A stretch of 64,000 bases of DNA. Origin: Clusia tigrina (taxonomy: Eukaryota > Arthropoda > Insecta > Diptera > Clusiidae). Below, piece after piece: positions 1 to 10,336 of the stretch. The position numbers and the translations under genes were made by a program. Every line of letters starts with the position of its first letter. Position 1 is the first letter of the stretch. Location of the stretch: positions 163,255,863 to 163,319,862 of the forward strand of contig OV050030.1 in assembly GCA_920105625.2 (NCBI GenBank), in the 5' to 3' direction. The notes under the pieces are model-generated. The model saw nothing but the letters and a program-made list of their open reading frames with translations. It was not told the origin of the DNA and did no database searches.

Positions 1-1353
1 TTGAGAGGCATAGCCAATTTGAAAGACCAAACGTCTAGGCTAGCCCGGTTCAGACACAAATTGTCTGAGTATGATTTTGAAGTCATATACAAACCTGGGA
101 AAAAGAATCTGAATGCCGATGCACTCAGCAGAGTACCGCAGGCACAGAAAGTATCAGTAGTACAAACAAGGTCCAAAGCACGGTCAGATAAGGAAAAGGC
201 CGAGAGAATGCAAAAGGATAAAGTTGATGCTACAAGAGATGTTAGCAAGACGGGTGAAGATGCCCACGAACAAGGAGCCAGCAGTGTGGAATGGCTGGAG
301 GATATAAAGGATATCCAGGCTGTGTTAAAGGGTTTCCATGATTCGCCTCTAGGAGGACACCAGGGATTCTGGAAAACCCATGACAGAATTAGGCGAGTAT
401 ACGGATGGAAAGGTATGCTCAAGGACATTAAGAAATATATAAAGAGTTGTCCAAAATGTCAGGCCAACAAAAGTTCAAGGCTGACAAAGATGCCAATGGT
501 GTTAACTGACACGCCAAAACAGCCATTTGATAAAGTTCATATGGATATTGTAGGTATTTTACCTGAGACTGTTTCGGGCAATAAGTACATATTGACGTTC
601 CAAGATGATTTCTCAAAGTATATGGCGTGCGTGGCTATACCCGATGCGGAAGCAGGTACGGTAGCCAAAGCATTCTTTGATGAAATTATAGCACGATACA
701 ACATACCTAAGGTTTTGATAACCGACAATGGTTCCAATTTTGTATCGAAGCTGTTCTCGGAAACATGTAAAATGCTGGGAATCAAGAAGTTGCACATAAC
801 ACCATATCATCCACAGGCGAATGGCTCACTGGAACGTAGTCATCGACCTCTGGCCGAGTACTTGCGCAGTTTTGCCAAGGAAGACGGCTCGAATTGGGAT
901 CAATGGTTAACCACTGCAATGCATGTACACAATAATACGGTACATGTATCAACAAAGCAAACTCCGTTTAGAACACTCTACGGGTTTGACTTCAACATGC
1001 CAGCGAATTTGAAGCGCAAATGTGCGCCTGTATACAATGCTGATGACCCTAATGAAGTACAAAAGTACCAGCTACAGCGAGCGCACGAATTGGTCAGAGA
1101 AAACCAGGATTGCGCTAAAAGAGTAGCCAGGGAGGCCTATAATAAGGTACTAAACCCAGTCGTTTTGAGCGTGGGTGATCAGGTACTCATGAGGAATCAA
1201 GCCAGGAGAAATAAATTCTCACCTGTGTGGATAGGTCCGTATATGGTAGCAGAGATCCGAAGCCCAGTTACAACAGTCGTAACGATTAAGGGCAAGAACA
1301 AAAAGCTACATAATAATTTGCTGAAATTATTCCACGTTAGACCACACACCTAA
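1..1353 (+). CDS. pol: Pol polyprotein, C-terminal part: end of RNase H plus integrase (partial)
   Basis: 450 open codons to a TAA, incomplete at the 5' side. Residues 1-50 are the end of RNase H and the connection (ADALSRVP motif). An HHCC zinc finger follows (H113, H120, C150, C153). The integrase core has D182, D242 and E278, giving the D,D35E spacing of retroviral-type integrases. The C-terminus has a GPY/F-like module (WIGPYMV near residue 410). Integrase inserts the cDNA into host DNA in the nucleus. No stop or frameshift is visible and all catalytic residues are present, unlike the equivalent region at 32145-33551. The upstream start lies outside the window. Confidence 0.93.
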   Translation: MRGIANLKDQTSRLARFRHKLSEYDFEVIYKPGKKNLNADALSRVPQAQKVSVVQTRSKARSDKEKAERMQKDKVDATRDVSKTGEDAHEQGASSVEWLEDIKDIQAVLKGFHDSPLGGHQGFWKTHDRIRRVYGWKGMLKDIKKYIKSCPKCQANKSSRLTKMPMVLTDTPKQPFDKVHMDIVGILPETVSGNKYILTFQDDFSKYMACVAIPDAEAGTVAKAFFDEIIARYNIPKVLITDNGSNFVSKLFSETCKMLGIKKLHITPYHPQANGSLERSHRPLAEYLRSFAKEDGSNWDQWLTTAMHVHNNTVHVSTKQTPFRTLYGFDFNMPANLKRKCAPVYNADDPNEVQKYQLQRAHELVRENQDCAKRVAREAYNKVLNPVVLSVGDQVLMRNQARRNKFSPVWIGPYMVAEIRSPVTTVVTIKGKNKKLHNNLLKLFHVRPHT

Positions 1354-1660
1354 TTCATGTGTCAATAGTGTTCTACAAGTGTAAACACAATAATAATAAT
1401 ATGAGCAAGTACGTGTGTGTATCCAATAACACACGCAGCTCCGATTTCCAAAGTCAAGGCCAGCAGAAGTGTGCCACTTAAAATCGAGCGATTAAAGTTG
1501 ACGTAATAAAAATGCTTATTATGCACTTTGGTCGAACGAAGCGCAGTAGGGAAAAGTATGTGTGTAGTATGTTTTTTTTGTCTTTTAAAATAAATATCGC
1601 ATGTAAAAAATAAAATAAGACAATAAGATTTTTTTTTTTATTATGATTTTATTTTGTTTA

Positions 1661-2299
1661 TTATTCAATTTTTGTTCGGGAAAATTTTTTGATTAATATT
1701 GGATTCCCGGGTGGGAATCCGGGCACGGTCATTTCGTGCGCCCGGTGCAGCACAACTAGGAGTTGCCCCAGCACTCTCTCTACTCCTGGTTCGCCTGGTT
1801 TCAATCTGGATGTGAGCAGGAGTTGCCAGCAGGCGTCCACTGCCTCAGGGTAGTCCCACTGGGTGTCGATTTCCCTTAGGTAATTTTGTAGTGACGCGTA
1901 GGTTGACGAGTATGATCCCCGGGGGAGATCGGTTAACCGTCGATGTTCCTCGATGCTGAGGGCAGCGCAAGCAGGGTGCACCAATGCTGCCGATTCCTCC
2001 AGCAGAGTCCGGGTCACCTGTTGGAAGTTAAGCATTAGTCGTCCTAGAGTGGTATCCATCTCGGTTGTTAAAACTTGACTGTGCTGCAGTTTGGGGTACA
2101 ACATGGTTTTATAGTAGTCTGTTAAGCGTTCAGCTATCGGAATATGAAAAAGTGCTAGTAGGGCATATTTCAGCAGACATGATTTAAGAAAGTTAACCGA
2201 GAATAGCTGAGCAAAAGTGCTGAGGCATATTCTCAGTTCTGCCGGTGAAAATTGGGTCATAATGTAGTGGGCAGGGTCGGCTAAGAAAAAGATGAGCAC
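1661..2299 (-). CDS. Antisense open reading frame between pol and env, unknown function
   Basis: At least 212 codons open on the strand opposite to pol and env. The frame stays open upstream to about 2417 but has no ATG there; the codon at 2299 is GTG and the first ATG is at 2260. The true start may lie in an upstream exon (AG acceptor-like sites near 2300-2325 on the minus strand) or at 2260. Composition is protein-like: Leu-rich amphipathic segments in the first 80 residues, then an acidic/Leu-rich helical region and a Pro/Gly-rich end. I recognise no domain. After the stop there is an AATAAA and then, at the plus-strand T-run 1629-1639, a poly(A)-like end. An 8-bp repeat AATAAGAT occurs at 1622-1629 and 2533-2540. 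No counterpart is visible in the pol-env gap of related copy C. It could be a captured host gene, an accessory gene, or a fortuitous frame. Confidence 0.5.
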   Translation of the reverse strand: MLIFFLADPAHYIMTQFSPAELRICLSTFAQLFSVNFLKSCLLKYALLALFHIPIAERLTDYYKTMLYPKLQHSQVLTTEMDTTLGRLMLNFQQVTRTLLEESAALVHPACAALSIEEHRRLTDLPRGSYSSTYASLQNYLREIDTQWDYPEAVDACWQLLLTSRLKPGEPGVERVLGQLLVVLHRAHEMTVPGFPPGNPILIKKFSRTKIE

Positions 2300-2995
2300 C
2301 CTACGACCAAATTTCAGGTATGGGATACTAGGTTTTGAGTAGGTGTTCGGATATATATTTGAACAAGCAGATATTTTTATGATATGGTCAAGTTTATGAA
2401 GACGGGTAATTAGAGTTTAGGAGGTTGCAGACTTTGCAGCGGGTTAGATAAATATAGGAAGTTATTAGTTAGGAATTTAGTGTACAGATAAGTGAAGAAA
2501 GGCATAATTTAGGAAAATAGTGTAGGATAGTGAATAAGATATTGCTTTGAATATGTGTATGTAGCCATATGCGTTCTAGAAAGAGACGATCGTTAATGGA
2601 TATATACATATCAGGCTAGAGAGAATTTAAATTAAAAGTAATTATATGCGATGAAAGATATAGTCATGCAATGGACAAAGTTTTGACACAAATGGGATTA
2701 TTTTTTATAATCTGATTTTGTCGGAGTATCAATAATTTGGTTCGAAACTACAATGAGTGATAACTCACATATTAAAAGAGCTTGGAAAATTAGTCGAAGC
2801 GGAACTAATGCAATATATGGCAATAAACATAGTCCAGTCCTCTTTTCCTCTGGGATACGTAGTAAATCCGAGAATGTAAGGGGAGAAGACGAGTGGATGG
2901 AGAATTGAAGGATGTAGCATTCAATTATAGGTTAAGCGATTTATAAGGAGAATATTGTATTGTTTAGTCTGAAAATTGTCATATTTAGTGTAAAA

Positions 2996-3011
2996 TTTTA
3001 TGATTTTGTAG
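2996..3011 (+). promoter_or_regulatory. Probable splice acceptor for the env mRNA
   Basis: A T-rich stretch ending TTTTGTAG lies immediately before the env frame; its TAG is also the in-frame stop that closes the frame upstream. Errantivirus env is normally made from a spliced subgenomic RNA whose acceptor sits just 5' of env, so the position fits. The donor is outside the window. Confidence 0.6.
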
Positions 3012-4832
3012 ATTACGATAGTGCTGTTGATGGCGGTCACCGACAGGGTACATGCGGAAGTGCGTTTGGATAAACTACCGGAGACGGATATATTAATGGA
3101 GAGGACTGGAGATGTATGGTTCGCCAAGGATTTTTGGGTGGTTGTAACAGAGTTTCCACGAACGGAGTTGGGGATTATTGTTGAGCAATTCAAAGGAATA
3201 CAGGAGATAACCAGAAGGTTGTGTGAGAGGCATGCAGCGGCCAACGGGACCGAGCTGAAACGAAGATGCGATTCGTCGATTTTGGAGATAGAAGCTATGA
3301 CGAGAAGATTTTTGGAAAAAGAGAAGACATTGTCTCTGAAAGGAAGGAAACGCCGGTCGCTAATAGATGTTGGCGGTGAAGTGCTCAAATGGGCAATCGG
3401 TACGATGGACCACCAGGATTCAGATCGGATTTATGGTGACTTGCGGGTCCTTGAGAGAAAGCAGTCAAAGACGTTGTCATTGCTGGGAAAGGAGGTGACT
3501 GTGATGAGAGCGGGTTACCAGGGCCTTCACGAAGCAGTAAATAAGACTTTCCAAGAGCTGGAAGAGATGCACTTGGCATTGGAAGGCATTGGAAAGAGAC
3601 AAGAGGAAGCAGAGGTGAACTTAGCAGAATCTTTCATGTTGGGAAAAGTTGTTTCTGAAGAAATGCTGAGATTCCAGGACCAGCAGCAAACGGAAATAGT
3701 GGTGCTGGATGATTTGTTACATGGCAAACTACACCCATTGTTCCTGACGTCTGATGAATTGCTCAAGGCGGCACCAATGTCAATGAAGGGAATTTCATGG
3801 TACAGCGAGGCACCGGAGCGGTTCTATGAACTAGCCGATGTCCGAACAGAAGAGGCGGAGAACGGGTTAAAAATAGTCATAAAAATTCCAGTGCCGTTAC
3901 TGGAGGTATTTACAATGCACAAAGTGTACCCAATACCCAAGAGACTAAACCCAGATTGGTGCGTGTTGCCGAGGACAAGATACGATTACATAGCGGCGAG
4001 CCAAGCTCAGGAACACTACATTGGCCTATCAATAGAGGACGAAGGGAAATGTCGAGAGGTGGGCACAACAAGACGTTTATGCTACCATCCCGGAAAGGTG
4101 ATTACGCGAGCAAGCGATTACTGCGAGATAGAGGTCTTGAAACATGAACAAGACCACTGCGATCACGTAGCCATTCCAGCGACAGGAGGAATTCTGGTAG
4201 CTACCAGGACTGTAAATAAATGGCTCTACCATTTTGACGACCAGGTGATTTTCACGGCGGTGTGCTCAGACGAAACCACACGGTTGGAATTGGTAAACAC
4301 CGGGTTTATGACCATCGAAGCTGGCTGCAGGGTGATTGGCAAAGGGATAATGTTGGTCCATAAAAGCCAAGAAGAGTCACGATTTAAGTTTTCAACGTCT
4401 GTCATGGGAACAAACCGCGTAAAGACGAAGCTGCGGGAGCTGCTGGGAAATTATAAACGAGGTGATGCTGGCCACACGCGCACAACACCGAACACGGTCT
4501 CACTCATGCATTTCAAAGATCTGCGGAAAACTCTCACAACAAACAGCAGAGCAATCAACGAGTTGGTTAAGGAGGCAGAAGATGTGGAAAGGGTGGCACA
4601 CCTCACCAATTCCTGTGAGATAGTGCACACCTGGATGAAGGGAGGGGTAGTCAGTATAGCTGGCCTCATCCTGGTGGTAGTGTTGGTGACGACGCTCATT
4701 TCGAAAAAATGGTGCAAGATAGTGACGGCCCTACAAAGACTCGAATCAACCACGCCAACGGCGCAACACAACAACCATACCGATAACGGCAGCCGACAAC
4801 CGGATCATCAGTTAGCGGAGGTTATAACGTAA
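3012..4832 (+). CDS. env: Envelope-like glycoprotein (errantivirus Env, F-protein type)
   Basis: Open frame of about 606 codons from the probable splice acceptor to TAA; first ATG at 3030 (a GTG in frame at 3021). Env is the membrane fusion/attachment protein of insect errantiviruses, homologous to baculovirus F proteins. Counting from 3021: a short hydrophobic N-terminus fits a signal peptide; a furin-type basic site RKRR is at 109-112, followed by the small/hydrophobic stretch typical of the fusion peptide region; a long helical region follows (about 115-240); then a Cys-containing ectodomain; a single transmembrane segment lies at about 544-562 with a 40-residue tail. No stops or frameshifts. 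The decayed homologue is at 26575-27760 on the minus strand. Confidence 0.9.
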   Translation: MTIVLLMAVTDRVHAEVRLDKLPETDILMERTGDVWFAKDFWVVVTEFPRTELGIIVEQFKGIQEITRRLCERHAAANGTELKRRCDSSILEIEAMTRRFLEKEKTLSLKGRKRRSLIDVGGEVLKWAIGTMDHQDSDRIYGDLRVLERKQSKTLSLLGKEVTVMRAGYQGLHEAVNKTFQELEEMHLALEGIGKRQEEAEVNLAESFMLGKVVSEEMLRFQDQQQTEIVVLDDLLHGKLHPLFLTSDELLKAAPMSMKGISWYSEAPERFYELADVRTEEAENGLKIVIKIPVPLLEVFTMHKVYPIPKRLNPDWCVLPRTRYDYIAASQAQEHYIGLSIEDEGKCREVGTTRRLCYHPGKVITRASDYCEIEVLKHEQDHCDHVAIPATGGILVATRTVNKWLYHFDDQVIFTAVCSDETTRLELVNTGFMTIEAGCRVIGKGIMLVHKSQEESRFKFSTSVMGTNRVKTKLRELLGNYKRGDAGHTRTTPNTVSLMHFKDLRKTLTTNSRAINELVKEAEDVERVAHLTNSCEIVHTWMKGGVVSIAGLILVVVLVTTLISKKWCKIVTALQRLESTTPTAQHNNHTDNGSRQPDHQLAEVIT

Positions 4833-4910
4833 GATTTTAGATTTAAATATCATAGCGGAAGATAAGATTTAAGTATGAGAATAAAATGTATTGTACGCCA
4901 GTGAGAAAAG

Positions 4911-5145
4911 AGTCGATGAAAGACCAAAAATAAAAAGGGGAAAGTATAATAGAACAAAAGAGAAAAAACAAAAAAACAAAAAAAAAGTTGAAGTAAAGAA
5001 AAGAAAAAAGAAAAAGAAACAAAGAAAAAAAAACAAGATTCAAAACAAAAAGAAAAAGAAAAAAATAAACATAAAGAAAAGAAAAAACAAAAGAAAAGAA
5101 TATGAAAAAAAAGAAATAAAAAGAACCCGAAGTATAAAATAAGGC
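4911..5145 (+). repeat. Long purine-rich (AAAG/AAAAG) tract between env and LTR
   Basis: About 235 bp almost entirely A and G on the + strand. A matching low-complexity pyrimidine tract lies at 26225-26505, which is the same position and orientation in minus-strand copy C. Long frames through it are composition artefacts (Lys-rich or Phe-rich). Confidence 0.85.
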
Positions 5146-5239
5146 GGATTTTAAAAAAAAAGAAAGAAGAAAAATTGTATATTGATTTAAGAAAATGCAC
5201 TGACTGTTTGAAGTGCAAGAATAAATGTAAACTTCCATT

Positions 5240-5262
5240 AGAAGTTAGTTGCACTAACTTCT
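5240..5262 (+). other. Perfect hairpin just upstream of the polypurine tract
   Basis: AGAAGTTAGT (5240-5249) and ACTAACTTCT (5253-5262) are a perfect 10-bp inverted repeat with a 3-nt loop, ending 4 nt before the polypurine tract. I do not see it at the same position in copy C. It could be an RNA structure near the plus-strand priming site. Confidence 0.6.
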
Positions 5263-5265
5263 TTT

Positions 5266-5281
5266 AGAAAGAGGGGAGGGA
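5266..5281 (+). promoter_or_regulatory. Polypurine tract (plus-strand primer) of element A
   Basis: AGAAAGAGGGGAGGGA abuts the LTR start TGTTGTGAG. The same sequence in reverse orientation (TCCCTCCCCTCTTTCT) adjoins the LTR of copy C at 26152-26167. Confidence 0.88.
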
Positions 5282-5781
5282 TGTTGTGAGTTAGAACCAT
5301 ACTACCTACGTGTAGTTTACTCACAGCACCGACTCCTAATAGATGCCACACTATGTTAAATTAGCATGTGCTTAAACGGTGCTATAATAAGGCATACTTC
5401 TAGGGTTTAAGTATTCTAAGTTAATGTGATCTGTGCAACGTTATTATGTAAGCTTTTAGGGTGTTACAGTTCCGCAGTCGAGTCGACGAGGGCAGCGTAG
5501 TGCACCGTCGCCACTTTTGAAGTGGGTCAGTTGGCTTGACCAACTGACACCAATTAACAGGTGCAGAACTGGAACACCAGAAAGGTCAGTTCACAGACTG
5601 AGATAGGTTTTTAAGAATAGTATATAAGCATTAGGTTTCGTAAGAATAAATCTTGTCTTGTATTTGTTACGAAAAGCAATAAGTGTTTTAATTCGACGTT
5701 AGGGCTTTTAAGTTTTCAGCACGCGCCCGAAGAACTGCGACAGGACGTCCCCAACCAGGCAAGGACTCGAGATCCCCAACA
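5282..5781 (+). repeat. 3' LTR of errantivirus element A
   Basis: About 500 bp bounded by TGTTG...CAACA, the same ends as the LTRs of copy C. It contains TATATAAGCA at 5621-5630 and AATAAA at 5645-5650; TATATAAGC-type and AATAAA signals with similar spacing occur in the copy C 5' LTR (36745-36771). The sequence after it (CATG...) is presumed host DNA; the partner flank is outside the window so a target duplication cannot be tested. Confidence 0.8.
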
Positions 5782-6762
5782 CATGACTATTGAGCTAGAA
5801 ATACCACCGTTAGAACGCATCAACCACTAAACACTTTACACAACTCACTAGTTGGAGAAATGTAAGCTACATAGCTTTGATATGTTCTATGAGGAATGGC
5901 GGTCATCCTCCAGGCACAGACTGAAAGTGAGTGGTCGTTGCTTGATAGTGGTGGTGACATTTGCCTGGGAATTTATTATGAATCATTTAATCGGGAACGT
6001 ATAAACGGACGTAATGGAAATAAAATTGCTCCCATCCATAGCGTTGCCCATCTCACACCCCTTTTAATAAGAACTTTGTTGCTTGAACTTTGCTCCATTA
6101 GTACACAACCAGTCAAAGATTTTACTGATTTTTGGGATTTTGATTTGGCTCATCAACATTTCAATAAGCCAATCTCCATTGATTTAATCTTCATTGACGC
6201 CGATTATGCGAATGGGCTGCGAACAGAAAAAAAGTACAACCAAAGTATAAATCTCCTTTGTTGTATACAAGGATCAAATCTTACACTCCGTTTGATGCTC
6301 AGCTAGTAATTTTCATTTTTTTTATTATGTTCCAAGGGATTGTTTTTGCCATCAATGTGTTTATGTAAGCAGAATATTCTTGATTTAGCGTTAATAAATG
6401 TTAGGAAATATCTCGCTCCACCAACTGATCCCTACCCTAAAGGGTCAATATATATCCGAAATATATTCAGCCTCTTTTGCAAATGGCCGTGTATGCATTT
6501 TGCTTATCATACCACTTTTGCAGTTAATATATTTGATAGGCATCATACCCTTCTTGACAATTGTAACACACTTTTCTAATTGAAATAACCGAACTGAATT
6601 GTTCCGAAGTTCGTTCGTGTCATTATCAATAAAATCTTTTCGCTATATTTTTGTACACCAAAAAATATGAATGATGAGTTTATTTTAATGTGCCCAAAAC
6701 AACTTGGGAGAAAAAAAATATGGTGATTAGTGAAATTTTCCATGTTTGCATTTGTATGTATG
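5782..6762. other. Unassigned flank with one unrecognised open frame
   Basis: A + strand frame at 5896-6306 (136 codons) starts soon after the LTR and has ordinary composition (acidic and aromatic, no low complexity), but I recognise no motif. It could be a fragment of a host gene or of an unidentified element. The rest (6307-6762) is AT-rich with only short frames. Confidence 0.3.
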
Positions 6763-7483
6763 GTTGAACCCAAGAATGATAAAATAGAAGATTGCGCCAA
6801 TGCTGCTACGAAAATTTCCTCTCTCTGCGCATCTCGTCACTAGGCACATACGAAATGAGAGAACAGCCAAAATGCATACATTTTGTATGAGAAATGTGAA
6901 ACTTTCTGTTTAATATTAAATTTTTTAATATTTATCGCATTTTATGATAATATTTATATAAATAAATATGAAATAATATATTTCAATTGATTTGGCATTC
7001 AAATTTTTGTTCTATTCAAAAATTTGTTGGTTAAATTTCTGCCTTGAACGTTGTTATTTACTGTTTTCGTGCGATAATGGGAATATAAAATGAAAAAATT
7101 ATGGGAAATGAAATTCTAATATATGTATATTTATTAAATATATGTATATTTATATGCTATTAATATATTTATATATATTAAATCAGTACACAAATTCACT
7201 TTTTCTTTCTTGGAACATGAAAATCCGCTTAATCCGCTGCTTAAGTGATTTTTATTGGAACGAGTTTTTCAATAATTTGTACTCGCTTACTTGCAAGTGC
7301 ATTTGTGAACTTATATATAATTCAAAACAATTAAAAAGCTTTTAATATACAAATTATTGCCTTTGTGTATGCGTTTTTCATATCACAAAATATTTGAAAG
7401 TGCTGTGCTGAGTTTTTGTCGAGAGAGGAATCGCGGAGCTGCGCATGGCGCAATATTCTATTTTATCATTCTTGGGTTGAACC
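6763..7483. mobile_element. Short inverted-repeat element (MITE-like), left arm
   Basis: The ends are a near-perfect inverted repeat of about 36 bp: GTTGAACCCAAGAATGATAA... at 6763-6798 and its reverse complement at about 7448-7483, differing at a few bases. Weaker inverted similarity continues inward (TCCTCTCTC motifs). The interior is AT-rich with no plausible transposase. The same element recurs in reverse orientation at 13236-14076. Superfamily not recognised. Confidence 0.6.
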
Positions 7484-9962
7484 TATTTTGTTATTTTTAG
7501 TGCATAATAATAAAAAAGAATAATAATAGAAAAGTTGGAAGCCCGAGTCCAAGGTAGTGTAAAATGAGTGTACAACGCTCACCAACACACATACGGAAAA
7601 CCGTGCCACAAAAGAATGACAACAAAGATACAAATATAATGCAAATAATTACACGCAGTCCCTCGCAACCGAAAATAATAGTAATAGTTCAGCGAATTTT
7701 GACACTTAGCGGATTGATCAAGCTCAGCGGACGTATTCCTTTGCTACTTACAAACTAAAAAAGACAAAACATTTGATTTACAGTGCCACTACATGACATT
7801 TCGGAAGCAATAGAAGCATATCACCACGAAATGGTACAAATGTATAATTTTAGACAAGGAGTTACAAAATGCCCATCCCTATAAATTATATAAATCTGAA
7901 ACAGAATACAAACATTAGAGAAATATATGAAATGAAGGTTACCTTATACACAAATGTAATTTTTAAACCACATCGATCCAAAATACAAGTCCATAGTGTA
8001 CCAAATGATAACGTAATGGACATATTAAACACTTATATCCATACGATGTGTAAAATGTGCTCTGAACCATTCTACTACATAAAGCAAAAGGAAGGACAAG
8101 TCAGAAAGCGTCCAGTGAATCTTGTGAGGAGGCCCACCCAGCAAGCTATAGTGGTGTACCCTAAATTCTGAATTAAATCAAAGTCAAATACAACCAGAAC
8201 CAAGTATGTTCAAATAAAAAACTGTAAAGCCAATAGAATAAACTAAGTAATCACAAATCGATACAAATCTCCTCAAGAAACAGCACTCGAACTGAAATCG
8301 AGGATGAAAAATACAATGGAACAAATTAGCACTATTGTTCATGTCCTCAGCTATAATAGCTGTATGTAACGCCAATTGATAAGCCCAACATCTTCGAGAA
8401 GTGAAACTTTTCATAAAGACTAAACTAAACGGTCGTGTAACTAAACGGACGTGTAACGAGGTCCGCCCTTGTGACATTTATCGTTGTTTAAAACCAAATA
8501 ACTAATTTTAAAAAACCCGCGAAAGAGACGCTAAACGAAAGTGCAATTTTCAAGAAAGTGTCTAGTTCTGTTTAGATAATCTAAATACTTATAATAACTA
8601 ATTTGAAATTTATTAAAAGTATTAAATAAACAATCAAACAAACAAAGGAACAGTTATATACATATATGAGTTAAAAGTTGAAAGAGACAACAAATAAAAT
8701 AATCCCGGTTGTGTGTGGTGTTGCCACAGTGGACTCTGGCCATAATAAGTGCTTAGAGTTACCGCACCAAAAAATTTTGTTTTTTCGTGATATTTTACAT
8801 ACATTCATAAATAAGATTAAAATATAGCAAAAATAATAATAAATAAATAATAAATCAGTAATCGCCATGAGTGTGCAACGCTCTCCCCCGTGGGAGAGAA
8901 CGAAATCTATGAGCGAGTCACTCCACTCTTCGTGGAGTGCACATGGCAAACCCCCAATAATGTCCTGCTCCAGTATAGCAGTGGATTGTGCGACAACTAC
9001 AACAAATTCGTCAGCAACAACAGCATCTGCCTTCTCTACGTACGGTACAACAACTACATTCTCGACTACAACTGCGACATCAACATGTTCTTCTGCCTGT
9101 GTGAAAATTCCACCAAAAGGCGTGCAGGTAAGTCAACTGCAATCGCTACCAAAGAGAGCACGAACCCCACCCACGACAGATAAACCGAAAAGAATGCCCA
9201 ACACTAACAAAAAGCAAAAAATAGCAAAAAAAACCCAAGCCAAAGTAAGTTATCAAACTACTGGTTGAGCGATACTACTTCAGAAAGAAAAAACAGATTT
9301 GCTGCTTTGACCGTTGATGATGACAAACTTGCTGAACCCTCGCACAGTGGACAAGATGATCAAAATGAGTCCGAAAAAGAAAAAACCACAGTCCGAAAAA
9401 AAAGTTTAAACAAACCACCCCCTATATACGTACAAGGCGTAGAATGCATAAAGACGTTAAAATATGCGCTTACCGCTGTTGCAGACAGTAACTTCATATT
9501 TAAAATATTAACAAACAATGAAGTACGAGTTCAATCGAATGACTCGGAAACATACACAAAAATATACCAAATGCTAAAGCAAAAAGGTACGAAGCTGTAC
9601 ACATTTAAACCCAAAAATGAAAGAGGTTTCAAAGTCATTCTTCGCAATATGCACCCCTCCGCAGACCAAGAAGAAATTAAAAATGAGTTTGGTGAAAACG
9701 GTCACAAAGTTTTAAACATAACTAACATAACTCAACGGACAACAAAAAAACCGCTACCACTGTTTGGCATAGAACTGGAAACAAATACTAAACACAAAGA
9801 TATTTATAGCATTAACAAATTAATGCATTGCATAGTAGTTTTTGAGGCATCTCATCATAAAAGAGAAGTCGCGCAATGCACTAAATGCCAAAAATACGGA
9901 CATACAAAAAACTACTGTACAAGGGATCCAGTATGTGTGAAATGCGCTGGAAAGCATATAAC
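6781..9962 (+). repeat. Left arm of a giant imperfect palindrome
   Basis: The whole segment reappears as reverse complement at 10993-14076. Landmarks matching in opposite orientation: 6781-6914 with 13940-14076; the MSVQRSP-type start at 7564 with 13150; the start at 8867 with 12076; and the zinc-knuckle region near 9940 with 10993-11020. The arms differ by point changes, by about 260 bp present only on the left (about 8000-8262), and by an (AT)n expansion only on the right. They are therefore not a simple mirrored assembly copy. Confidence 0.88.
7485..8480 (+). pseudogene. Jockey-like LINE relic: deleted ORF1
   Basis: A frame starting MSVQRSP at 7564 resembles the start of the neighbouring Jockey ORF1 at 8867. 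After 64 codons it stops. Further fragments follow at 7869-8171, and a segment near 8282-8370 resembles the helical C-terminus of the ORF1 at 10230-10336. No zinc knuckles, endonuclease or RT remain, so this looks like an internally deleted ORF1 of a related family. The left arm has about 260 bp (8000-8262) that the right arm lacks. Confidence 0.5.
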
Positions 9963-10336
9963 AAGTGAATGTAAAAAAAAAAATAACCAACGCAGCTGAA
10001 ATTAAATGTGCCCTATGTGGCGGAAATCAATCTGCAAACTACAAAGGCTGTGAAATATACAAAGCCATAAAAATTCAAAGGTTTCCATCTTTACGCAGAA
10101 AGGATCCATTATTACTTCAGACCAAAAATATGGATGGATCAGTAGTTCAACCAGGCGTAAGCTATGCCGAAATAGCAGATTCGTCAAATCCAAATAAAAC
10201 TGAAGAAAATACAAAATATTCACACGATAGTGATATTAATGAACTTAAAGACATTTTGAAATCCCTAATCACTCAAATGACTAATATGATTAATACCATT
10301 ACAATGTTACTAACAAGCTTAAATGCACGAAAGTAA
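8867..10336 (+). pseudogene. Jockey ORF1 (gag-like, zinc knuckles), frameshifted
   Basis: ORF1p of Jockey-type LINEs binds element RNA. Here it occupies three frames. The Ser/Thr-rich N-terminus (8867-9268) is broken by one extra A in a homopolymer near 9232; the right-arm copy lacks this extra base and reads through. The central region (9265-9999) carries the domain preceding the zinc knuckles and two CCHC knuckles (CTKCQKYGHTKNYC and CVKCAGKHITSEC). An A-run near 9970-9981 shifts the frame again. The third knuckle (CALCGG...C) and a helical C-terminus follow to 10336. Confidence 0.82.

Larger units (their letters stand above)
1..5781 (+). mobile_element. Errantivirus-type Gypsy element A (5' part outside window)
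   Basis: LTR retrotransposon with pol, env and 3' LTR in the order expected for insect errantiviruses. The window starts inside the RNase H end of pol, so gag, protease, most of RT and the 5' LTR are missing. Visible pol and env frames are open throughout, so this copy looks younger than any other element here. A second copy of the same family lies on the minus strand at 25733-37103; both share closely similar RNase H and integrase sequence, the purine-rich tract after env, the polypurine tract and LTR ends TGTTG...CAACA. Odd feature: about 1.66 kb separates pol from env and holds a long antisense open frame. Confidence 0.9.

Noticed and set aside
4843..5254. Long Phe/Leu- and Lys-rich open frames on both strands
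   Set aside because: They lie in the purine-rich tract and result from biased composition, not from a gene.
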